Below the pieces are notes generated by a model. That model made no database searches. It saw only the letters and a program-made list of their open reading frames with translations, and was not told where the DNA came from. DNA of 24,033 nt. It comes from Chara braunii. Its lineage: Eukaryota > Streptophyta > Charophyceae > Charales > Characeae. The DNA is taken from NCBI GenBank assembly GCA_003427395.1, contig BFEA01000735.1, forward strand, positions 366,330 through 390,362, in the 5' to 3' direction. The position numbers were made by a program, and so were the translations under genes. Shown here piece by piece: positions 1-7,862 of this stretch; the stretch's first letter is position 1, and each line of letters starts with the position of its first letter.

Positions 1-1375
1 TTTTGTGTACCAGAAGGACTCACTTTTATCTCCATTGCTGCTTTGTCCATGCATGTCGTGTGTGTGAAGCCCCGAGTGATGGGAGCTGGTTGTGCGCATG
101 AGTGATGTCGAAGGTCTATGGATGATTAGATGTCCTGTCAAGGGTTGTTGATTGTTTGCATGCATGTGTGTATGTACTTGTCCAGGTGGGGACGGGGAAA
201 CTGAACTGGGGGACCGTCTGCCTAGGAGTACGAGTGTGTTAATCCCGTTGTTCCCCTCCCTTCTGCGGCCCTTCGCGCGCGCACCCGCGTTACTGGTGTA
301 AGCTCTCTCCCTTTGTCTCCCGCCTTCCTTTTTGAGCTTCTCGTCCCCGTACCGGTGACGTCAACCGCCTGCGTCCGCGCGCGCGGTCAACGCCCCCGCA
401 AGGGGAAGAAAACTTCGATTTCGCCATCTTCCTCCGACGCGCTAACCCAGAGAGAGAAGGTTGCATCGAGTGTTGTATGGAGTTGATGTTGGTTTGGATG
501 ACTGGGAGCGAGGGATCTTGCCCGTGTTCATCGCCTATCTCCGATCGTCTTATCTCGGTACCGACCTTCCCCATCACAGATGACGATAGCGTCTACTGCG
601 ATGCGGACGTACGGCGCACGCTGAGGCGAACGGAGCAAGTGTGCTGGCGAGACCCTCCTCAGGCTGGTGATATAAGGGGGAACGGGTTTGTCTTGATTGA
701 GCGTTTTGATTCCCCGACTCTAATATTGCCTTATACGGGTTTGACTGTGTTGCCCTGGTCGGCCGCTCACGCCGCGTGGCGGCCGCAGTTTAATTGTCGC
801 TGGTGTCGCCAGGGGGACTCGTGTTCTTGGCGACGACTGGTCCTGGGTTACGAGGGAGCGACACGTTTCCCCGAGCTTTCCCGTAGTGCGGGGGCGCTGC
901 CTATGCAATTTCGAATTCGGATGCCAGCGAGTCCTTCCGCCGCTTTACCCTCCCGGAACCTTCCACTCGGACTCTGTGAGTCCGACGCTGAGGCTTGAAG
1001 GCCTCGAACCAACCACCTCTATAGCAAAGACCCGATGGGTCGGTCACTTCGTGAGGCCGACGACGAGGCCTGAAGGCTTCGAACCCACCGCCTATCCCCC
1101 AAACCCCTGACGACCGACGTTTTGTCTCACGCCGCCATGGCCCTCTCCCCTTGAGGTCTTTTCCCGTCCTGATGCACGACGACAGTTTGTTTTCTCGGAA
1201 ACCCTTCTGATTTTATCGTTTCGGAGCGATCCGACCCCCACGGGACTTCGCGACGATAGTTCGACTCCGGGGTAACCTCTGGCACGAAACGAGAGCCTCT
1301 CGTTCCGTCCGGGAGACTCAACCCCTACGGCCAAAAACCCTCGGCCACGCCCCTCCTAGAACTCTGATCGGCGAC
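1..1375. other. GC-rich stretch without a recognised gene
   Basis: I see no recognisable protein in this stretch. Short open frames exist on both strands (for example 477-998 plus and 290-577 minus), but they are rich in Arg, Pro and Ser as expected of random GC-rich DNA and show no motif I know. From about 180 to 1400 the base composition is clearly richer in G+C, with CG steps such as the alternating tract near 275-290 and another near 375-385. It contains the diverged direct repeat at 973-1093. Its right edge meets the truncated LINE endonuclease near 1376-1400, so the block may be a different element that replaced or interrupted the LINE. Confidence 0.5.
973..1093 (-). repeat. Diverged ~46-bp direct repeat carrying tRNA B-box-like sequence
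   Basis: Two related units of about 46 bp, roughly 973-1018 and 1047-1093, are offset by 74 bp. Both have the form gtgag-ccgacg--gagg--tgaaggc-tcgaac-aacc-cc. On the minus strand each reads GGTTCGARGCC, close to the Pol III B-box consensus GGTTCGANTCC. No matching A box was found at the right distance, so a tRNA or SINE identity is not established. Confidence 0.4.
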
Positions 1376-1510
1376 CTAGTACGGGAAGCCGCGAGGGGGC
1401 GTGAGGTTGCGTATCACAACACGCCTCCTTTTGGCTCTTCCATTTGAGTCTCCTACCCCCCGCACGTTCCAGGTTACCGCTATGATTCTATCCATTTGTT
1501 TTGTTGTCAT
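1376..1510 (-). pseudogene. LINE ORF2 5' fragment: start of the AP-type endonuclease domain, truncated
   Basis: This minus-strand frame starts at an ATG (1508-1510) and within about 20 codons reads AVTWNVRGVGDSNGRAKRRR. Plant L1-type LINE ORF2 proteins begin their apurinic-like endonuclease domain with the same kind of segment (W-N-x-R-G, a G-x-G region, then K-R-x-x-V). The Asn of the WN motif is a metal-binding active-site residue in that family. The frame ends at a stop at 1376, before the expected QET segment, and nothing resembling the rest of the endonuclease or a LINE reverse transcriptase follows downstream on this strand (positions 1-1375). It is therefore a 5' fragment. The start overlaps the stop of the upstream frame as ATGA, which supports an ORF1/ORF2 pair. 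The family assignment rests on one motif region. Confidence 0.6.
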
Positions 1511-2013
1511 CCGCATGTACTTGGACGTGGGTATCTGTCCGTGCCTCCGTCTGGGGGTGTGCTCCTGCCAGATTCCTTGTTGCCGTGTCTCTGGAGCGGA
1601 GGTGCGATCCACTCCGACTTGATCCGGATCGTGAAGATGATGAGCGCCACTTCTCCATAAGTTTTCCTGCGAGGAAGTTCGAGTGCAAATCCTCTCTTGG
1701 TGTCATTCACATTCATTAGTACAAGCGTTGAGATACCAAGGAAGACTTTGATATATTTCAGGTCGCTCGAGTTCTGCTCTCGGACAAGGTCCATATGAAA
1801 CCACCTAATTCCAGCCTAGGTGAGTGTGTCCGCGACCTCCGGAGGAACACGTGTGTCTAGTAGAGGGAAATACATCTTGATATACCCCTGGACTAACTCG
1901 CAGATAACATGAACCATGGTGGAATGCAAGATCAGCCTTACTGAAATGTGCTCTCCAAACAACTTCTTTGTTACCTCGAGGATCCTTCCTGGTGTGGGAG
2001 ATTGATCCACCAA
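1507..2013 (-). pseudogene. Probable LINE ORF1 (C-terminal part), one in-frame stop
   Basis: A minus-strand frame runs from about 2013 to the TGA at 1507-1509 and is interrupted only by a TAG at 1816-1818. Read through, it covers roughly 168 residues. The N-terminal half has segments such as ILEVTKKLFGEHISV; the middle reads RWFHMDLVREQNSSDLKY and LELPRRKTYGEVALIIFTIR; the tail is basic and Pro/Ser-rich. I do not recognise a named domain. The assignment to ORF1 is inferred from position: it lies directly upstream of an endonuclease-type ORF2 and its stop shares four bases (ATGA) with the ORF2 start. The true start lies upstream, probably after a frameshift, because the frame is closed just before 2013 while a neighbouring frame is open from 2315. 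CCHC knuckles were not found. Confidence 0.5.
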
Positions 2014-3024
2014 CGTCGAGGGGATAACTCACCTTCCCTGTCTGAGACTATCATGAAGCAAGTGCCTTCGGCGGTCCTGGAGCAGATCAGTGAGATCAGA
2101 CACCACTGGACCGACTCCATCATATTTCTTTCAACCGTATCTGCCCTTCGGTCTTTGTCCGGAATCCGTCCTACATCCTCCTCCTGTTGTTTATCTCTAT
2201 CTCTACTGCCAGACATCGCTGAGCTTTCCATCGACGATGACACACCCGGGTGACTTGAGGACTCCCCATCCTTCTCACAACATTCTCTTCCCCACCTGAC
2301 TCTTGATGGAGACATACCTGAAGTCTTCGATAACTCCCTTCGTATTACTTCTTCTCCTTCCGGAATGCCTGCTGGTTCCTAACCCCTGAACCGCGAGTGG
2401 TTTCCGACACCCGCGAGTGGCTTTTTTTTTTTTTGGCTTCTTGACGGAGCGAGGGCCCGACAAAAATTTGCGTAAACTACTTAGTGTGCTCACCCCACGG
2501 TATTCTTTTGTAAAAGGCAAAAAAATAGTACGCCAATTGAAGTGGGCACGTAGTTGCGTTCGTGAGTGGTTTTTCGTAACTCCACAAACCGGTTGCGGCG
2601 GCTTGGAAGGTTGGAAGAGGATGTTTCCACTCTGTGGGTTTCATGGACTTTATGACGTGGATGGGCACTTTTTCCAAATATAGGGTTGTCTTCCACCTTT
2701 GCACGGTTCTCTACCGCCTTGCCCGCTTAGAACGGAGATCCAACAGTTACCGGTGTAGCAAGACCGGCGACCGCTTTTCCTGCTTTTCCCGTGCTTCAAG
2801 TTGCACCTTTAGTACGAATGGTTCTCCTTCATCCCCGACCGCTTTTCCTGCTCCTCCCGTGCTTCACCTAACACCTCTGGTACAAATGGTTTTCCTCCAT
2901 CCCATCCGCCGCAGTCTTTCATGGTGGCAGGCGATGATTTGCATGGGTCTGCTGCTGGCAGTGCATAACACCTTCCCCAATCTGTTGATTGTTCAACGGG
3001 CATGAGCGACTTTACACCATGCAC
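2014..3024 (-). other. Probable 5' region of the same LINE, decayed
   Basis: Upstream of the ORF1-like frame the minus strand carries several short open frames (2315-1971, 2520-2275, 2704-2477, 3024-2809) that look like one coding or 5' UTR region broken by frameshifts. The predicted peptides are Ser/Arg/Lys-rich. The 68-bp tandem duplication at 2770-2905 lies inside this area. A 10-bp word CCGCGAGTGG occurs at 2391-2400 and again at 2411-2420, the second followed by a T-tract on the plus strand. No protein domain is recognised, and the 5' boundary of the LINE cannot be placed. Confidence 0.3.
2770..2905. repeat. 68-bp tandem duplication
   Basis: Units 2770-2837 and 2838-2905 both begin ACCGCTTTTCCTGCT and continue through CCCGTGCTTCA, an ACCT core, GTAC-AATGGTT and CTCC-TCC. 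They differ at scattered positions, so the duplication is not recent. The period is not a multiple of three, so it would shift any reading frame. Confidence 0.75.
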
Positions 3025-3248
3025 GAAACACCGAGAGATAAGTCGTTGTCATGCCAGAAACCCTAACAAGGGCATCTGCCCGAAGCTTTCCATGTCGCAC
3101 ACTGTCTGAGGGATGGTAGGATTTCGACTTAATGAGGATAGGGCTAATTGTCAGAAGGTTGTCCTAACTTATCCTGTGACCTTGAACTTTGAGTTTGATA
3201 TCTGATGTTTATAATTTTTTTGGCAAGGATTAGACCACAGTTAAACAT

Positions 3249-3265
3249 CCCCCCCCCTCCCCCCC
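3249..3265. repeat. C9-T-C7 homopolymer-like tract
   Basis: A run of nine C, one T and seven C. The minus strand is therefore G7-A-G9, which could form G-quadruplex or i-motif structure; sequence alone does not show that it does. Confidence 0.85.
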
Positions 3266-3406
3266 GTGATCAGCAAACACGCGGAAGGGCTAGTCTTACC
3301 TTTTGTAAGAACGCGCGGTCGGGCGGCCACACGATTTAGAACCTTGACGGCAAAAGAAGGTCGGTAGTGAAGCTTATATGGGCGAGGGTTGAACGTGTGG
3401 GCTACG

Positions 3407-3445
3407 TTATTTATTTATTTATTATTATTAATTATATTATTTTTG
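3407..3445. repeat. TTTA/TTA simple repeat
   Basis: Direct reading shows TTAT units passing into ATT units and then AT-rich DNA over about 39 bp, sharply different from the GC-richer flanks. Confidence 0.8.
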
Positions 3446-3652
3446 TTATGGGGATGGACCGTCCGGGGCCGATGTCGGACTCGTGGCTTAAAGGCTGGTC
3501 CACAGGGCTGCATGACCAAACGCCTGCTAGGTAGACGACGGGGCATTGGCCTTTGAGTGGGTGAGGCAGGTCGGGTCTGCCTAAACCAGAAGCAATAGAC
3601 CTACTGGGTCCAACTCTTCAAGTAAAAGAGTTGCTGCTATAACTCCTCTAAT

Positions 3653-3876
3653 AGGAGCTAGCCTAGTAGGTAGTGCATCAGACTTTCACCTAGCAGATGT
3701 TGGGATTGAACCTGACAACACCCTACCGATTCTAGATCCTTTTGCAGGAGCGGCTCGTAGGGTTGAGGCCATTTGGCGAGGTCGATTTCGGCCACGCGAT
3801 CGTTGAGATCGTGCGGCGGAAATCCGTTGCACCGATTGACGTGACCCTTGTGCAAGATGACGTGCATAGATCGAGG

Positions 3877-3905
<29 letters not shown>
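3653..3905 (+). mobile_element. tRNA-Glu-like SINE with A29 tail
   Basis: The head has a perfect Pol III A box, TAGCCTAGTAGG (3659-3670, consensus TRGCNNAGYNGG). It is followed by an anticodon-loop-like CTTTCAC with TTC at 3685-3687, and a B box GATTGAACC (3704-3712) with one mismatch to GWTCRANNC. The order and spacing match tRNA-Glu(UUC), whose anticodon region also reads CTTTCACC. After a tRNA-unrelated body of about 165 bp the unit ends in 29 consecutive A residues (3877-3905). Head, body and poly(A) tail are the hallmarks of tRNA-derived SINEs, which are copied by LINE enzymes. I found no clear target-site duplication. It is not a functional tRNA gene because the acceptor stem is not complementary. 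The 5' boundary is approximate. Confidence 0.6.
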
Positions 3906-3907
<2 letters not shown>

Positions 3908-3975
3908 TAAGGATTCGAACTCAGCTCCGTATTTCAATAGTTCATGGGTGTATCACCACAGGGACGACATCGTTG
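3906..3975 (-). repeat. Second tRNA-related head, minus strand, abutting the poly(A)
   Basis: On the minus strand this segment reads a tRNA-like order: GTCCCTGTGGTGATACAC (an A-box-like region) and, about 30 nt later, GAGTTCGAATCC (3911-3922), which agrees well with the B-box consensus. The B box is followed within a few bases by the T29 tract that is the tail of the neighbouring SINE read backwards. It may be an older SINE head, or the end of a repeat into which the plus-strand SINE inserted. Confidence 0.4.
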
Positions 3976-3994
3976 GCATTAACCAAAAGAAGGT

Positions 3995-4597
3995 TGTCTG
4001 ATATGGTACATGTGACTTAACATACAAAAAGATCAACACTAAGTAATCAAGCCAGACATGGTACACAGGGTACATAGCATTAAAATATTAGTGTATAAAC
4101 AATGTTATAACATCTGATTGCAAAGTCGGTGGGTAATGGCTACCCCAACCGGTTTTGACCGTTGCCACGTGGTCATTATCAGGGGGATTCCAACGAGCAC
4201 TTCGACCCTTCTTCAACTTCGTCGTTCCACCTTCCCACCTTCGCCTTCGGGCTACGTCACATTTCTGGAAATGCCGACAAGCCCGTCGGTGTCGAACCTA
4301 GAGAGTTCATAGGCTATGCAATCATTGTATTTGTAGTCTCAGGTGTCCCTAGGTTGTCTACATAAAACAAGCATAGTAAAAGCAAAACAATCCTATTGCC
4401 CGAGTTCGGATCTCATCAGCGGATCTTAGTCGAGGGGTCAAAATAGTACTGATACTTGTGCCCAATGGTCATGGTACCTTTCCGCGCCGCCAACAACTTT
4501 TAAAACAAACTTATCTGCATCGTCCGTTCGAAACCCGACTACTCGTGAGTTGGAAACCAAGCAGGCAGGGTATCCGCATATCTTCCCTATCCTTACA
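3995..4597 (-). repeat. LTR-like terminal repeat, copy at the RT 3' side
   Basis: 603 bp starting TGTCTGATATGGTA and ending CCCTATCCTTACA. It aligns end to end with 7863-8468 with scattered substitutions, many of them C/T or G/A as expected from decay of methylated cytosines, and small indels (for example near 4260 against 8130). In element orientation (minus strand) this is the downstream copy. Confidence 0.8.
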
Positions 4598-4677
4598 TAA
4601 TTGGCTACTATCCTACTATTTGAAAATCGTGAGTTGAAAACCAGGCAGGGTACCCCCATATCTTCCCTATCCCTACA
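4543..4677. repeat. Duplication of the repeat end together with adjoining internal bases
   Basis: 4543-4597 (the end of the terminal repeat) is followed by a second version at 4627-4677. Both read TCGTGAGTTG-AAACCA, GGCAGGGTA, then CATATCTTCCCTATCC-TACA, and both are followed by -AATTGGC. So the junction between repeat and interior occurs twice within 135 bp. Confidence 0.7.
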
Positions 4678-4744
4678 GAATTGGCGTGCAAACGTATGCT
4701 AGATAGCAGACTTATCCCCATTGAGTTGTATTGTCGCTCATTTA

Positions 4745-5005
4745 TCTCAGCATTGTTGAAAACAAAACATGTCGGCATCGTCCTATGATAGCTAAAAAAA
4801 TGACTCGGAGTTGTATTATTGTTTGTCTTCCTTAGCATTGTCGGAAGTCGATCATGTAGGCATCATTCTCATAATGGCCCATAACATTGCTACCATCTCA
4901 CTAATGTCACAACCACAAGCGCAAAAAAACTCCTACAATTCCAATTATCTTCCCGTTTGTCTCAACATTGTCGCGAAATAAGACATGCTGGCATCATCAT
5001 AATAG
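4745..5005 (-). repeat. Degenerate tandem units in the 3' part of the element
   Basis: Three related segments start near 4750, 4836 and 4963 with CATTGT-G, then an A-rich stretch, CATG---GGCATC-TC and AATGGC/ATAGCTCC-type ends. A fourth related piece lies within the terminal repeats (near 4510-4535 and 8375-8400: AAACTTAT-TGCATCG). On the minus strand all yield short peptides of the form D-D-A-x-x-F. The spacing is irregular, about 85-130 bp. The meaning is unknown; they may be an amplified untranslated or C-terminal region. Confidence 0.4.
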
Positions 5006-5109
5006 CTCCAAAATATGGATTCCGAACGGTTCAGGCCTGCTATGTTGCAAAACCATCTATGCTACCAACTCCCGTATCGAACATCGCCAAAGTTCAAATG
5101 ACGATTATT

Positions 5110-6770
5110 TATACAACCATGCCCGGATCATGATTCACAACTTATCTTTGCTCCTTGCAAAGCGTTTCAAAGTGCTGTTAAAAAACAACTTCGGAACCCT
5201 TCGATCCGCAGTTCCCTCATCAGTGTCAACACTTTCAGAGGAATTTAACTGTGGATCGTGGTATTTTTATCAATCCGATGCACGTGGTTGGAGACGACAA
5301 CACTTTTCTGATCTTTACTACCCCATGACTGGTAGGCCTGTTCGTTCCTGAATTCAAGCCTCTCATCATCCCAGATTGTCCTCTCGTTTTTTGTTTGCTG
5401 AATACATCCAACAAAGGAAAAACAGGTCTGCACTCCCATTTCCAATCCCAAGAAATCCTAAACACCCGATCCACCATCAGTACGTTTGAGAGACAGGTTC
5501 TTCAGGTAGCAACCTTCAAATCTTCTCCGAATTTCCCCCTTCAGAGGTTGTTTGTTGTTGTTACTCAGTATAGTCACACTAACATCGTCCATCAACCTCA
5601 ATCCAAATACATGTCGACTTACTTTGCCCAAACTTTTTGGAAAGCGGAATTTGCAAAGACGTACAGGATGCACGCAAGTGGGGGGCTGCTACTCTTTCCC
5701 ATTGAGATTTCCACTACTTGCCTCAATAGCACCCCAATCGCTTTTGTGTCCGTATGTGTGAACTCGAGTCTCACGTACTTCCGGAGCTGTTCGAAATCGA
5801 TTGTCCTCCAGTGGTCGTCGCTCGTCGTTCGGCCATAAGTACTTCCCTTACCTCATGGGTTTACTCGTACATATTCTCTTCCCTTGCTTAGTTGGTAGTC
5901 GACGACCCAGTCCACTGCCTCGATAATCTCGTCATGAGGCAGTTTATTGAACATGTCTTTAATATCGTAAGACAAAGAGACAAACTAAGTATCACGCCTA
6001 TTCGTTGATCAATCCTTTTATTCAAAGCCTGCAAACGTGGTGCAACATCTGAGACAGATTTAACATTGAAATGCCAATCCTTCGGTAGGGCATATAGTAG
6101 GTGGTTAAGTGCCTTAGCCACACAACGCCCAGTCCTTACAGTGGGTTTACAGTAGGTTGGACAGATAGGACAATATCTAAATATATCCTTGTGTTTTGAC
6201 AACAAGTAGGCGTCGCCAATAGTCCCTTTGCTATCCCATATGAGAACTGTTGCAAACCCATCTCCTTCGCTTCTTTCCTCATCGTTAACAACAACTTTTT
6301 CTCCTGTGAGTCAGAAACCACATATCCTGGATTGCGGACGAACATAGTCAACATAGCTTCATAGTACACATAGGGGAATAAAACGTAAGTTTACCCCACA
6401 TTCCTATCCAGAGTTGTAAGCACAAATCCCTTCAATCTGACTTTCAATCTTCTGACCTCCATCACATCCAAGTGTTTTTCTTTCAGTTCAGACTTGTTTG
6501 TGAAATACATATAAACTTCACTCCTATAGGCTTTTACTATATGATCCTTATAATTACTCCATCCGTTCAATGCATCCGCAATTTCTTCAGTCAACAAACC
6601 CTTTCTCTCGTTGTGAGTCAGCTTAGGAATGTTGTTAGCATTCCAAATCATGAGATGTATTACGTCCTCAAGGTCCTGTAATCGAAATTGTACGTGGTCA
6701 CCTATTCAAGGATAGGGAGAACCTGCACATATGCAGGTTGACACTTCAGCCTTAGCAAACGCTCGTTGAT
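5110..6770 (-). pseudogene. Reverse transcriptase of Penelope-like type, inactivated
   Basis: The minus strand shows RT-specific blocks in the correct order. A C-x-C-x(4)-PYP segment lies near 6735-6706, NANNIP near 6640, and LDRNVG near 6415 (the place of the DKG motif upstream of the Penelope-like RT). YCPICPT near 6170 resembles the RPI-PT block, and ALPKDWHFN follows near 6080. Motif A is YDIKDMFNKLPH near 5970-5935, and a motif-B-like MGKSSSPPLAC lies near 5710-5671. The catalytic MDD has its two Asp codons at 5584-5589, and FLG follows near 5450. A thumb-like tail with ELRIEGF follows near 5200. Frame changes occur at least near 6200, 5990 and 5470, and in-frame stops near 6710, 6393 and 5847, so no full-length product is possible. 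The catalytic Asp residues of motifs A and C are still present. In the cell an intact enzyme would copy the element RNA at a nicked target. Confidence 0.65.
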
Positions 6771-7210
6771 TGTGTAAAATGTTCACAACCGAGGGGTTCT
6801 TGATCCAAACGATTCAGACAGAATTACGTGTCGGCATCTTCAAACAAGAGGGTAAGTCCATACATTCCAATTTATCGTTCACTAACTTCCTCACCTCAAC
6901 TAACATAATCCTGTCATCGAACTTTAGCTTAACTGTCACGCCGACATTGACCTGCCACTTTTAAACATCCTTGATCGTACATGAGATAAGTCTACGAAGA
7001 TAAGTTATTGTGCTTTATTGCTGAAAGTTTTTTGCAACCCCATTCAATCTAACACAAAAAATTTAAACTACAAGCTCTCAAGAGTGTAATCCGACTGGGC
7101 TTCCTTAGCACAAACATTAGTAGGTTCTTATCTACTCGAATCCTCGGATACCACCTGCGTAGATGGCATAACTGGATATCCTTCCCCTTTTCCATCCAGG
7201 ACTTACACTC

Positions 7211-7609
7211 CTAGAGATGTCTGCGTCGACCATCTACTTTGACAATGCTGTTACCAAAGGATTTACGAATTGACTTCCAACCACCATACCAATGCTCGCC
7301 TTGGTGTAATAATTGTGTGAAACTTCGGGTGCATGTCAATTCCTGACGAGCTAGGACTTGAAAGGTATTGACACTCCACTCCTCCAAAGTGTCCAAACGT
7401 GCTTTGATTGGAGAAACCCCTTGGTGATCACTTGGGTCCTTGTCACGTCCGCCTTCAACATAGCGATCTCGACTGTGGTCATGGTCCCGAGCAGGTTCGA
7501 AGTAGCTGCCGCCCGACATAAGGATGCGTACGGTCTTTAACGCCGACCTTCCCCCTCGATACCGATAGGTCGTCGCTGTGAATGGAGTCGCTGCGTCGTC
7601 GGTCAACAA
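7211..7609 (-). pseudogene. Upstream frame of the Penelope-like element, function unknown
   Basis: A 132-codon open frame lies on the same strand as the RT and upstream of it, inside the terminal repeats. It is charged, with DHDHSRDRY and a later segment ARLDTLEEWSVNTFQVL that could form a short helix or coiled coil. Downstream of its stop the strand continues with RRWYPRIRVDKNLLMFVL near 7165-7110, suggesting the original frame was longer. I do not recognise a domain; there is no visible GIY-YIG or zinc-finger signature. It may be the N-terminal part of the element's polyprotein or a separate ORF. Confidence 0.35.
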
Positions 7610-7761
7610 ATGTCGTTCGCCGCACCTCCGTTACTTGTCAACAGTATGGAAATACACCATTGGTAACTACGTAATCCACGAGATTGCACACCTCCAAAAA
7701 TTTGCAGTATCCGTCGTGGTCTTCAGATACATACTTCTTCGAGTACTCACTTGGTTAGCAA

Positions 7762-7803
7762 CAAATTCAAATTCAAATTCAAATTCAAATTCAAATTCAA
7801 GTT
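7762..7803. repeat. CAAATT hexanucleotide microsatellite
   Basis: About six consecutive CAAATT units, read directly. They lie 60 bp before the right terminal repeat, where a polypurine tract would be expected in an LTR retrotransposon, but the tract is not purine-only. Confidence 0.9.
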
Positions 7804-7862
7804 TGTATTCACTCGTGCTCAACAATCCTCTCCAAGCAGGTTCGCACGTGCCTTCAACAAAT

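Larger units (their letters stand above)
3025..3651. other. Non-coding stretch with C-tract, TTTA repeat and small hairpins
   Basis: No coding frame of note. It holds C9-T-C7 at 3249-3265, a TTTA/TTA-type simple repeat at 3407-3445, and two short inverted repeats just before the SINE: AACTCTT/AAGAGTT (3612-3632, 7-nt loop) and CTCCT/AGGAG (3643-3657, 5-nt loop). The part from 3450 to 3640 is of mixed composition and not recognised. Confidence 0.5.

Noticed and set aside
477-998. 173-aa plus-strand frame in the GC-rich block
   Set aside because: It has no recognisable motif; GC-rich DNA has few stop codons, and overlapping frames of similar quality exist on the other strand.
3653-3725. A functional tRNA-Glu gene
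   Set aside because: There is no complementary acceptor stem and the T-arm is imperfect; the body and A29 tail indicate a SINE.
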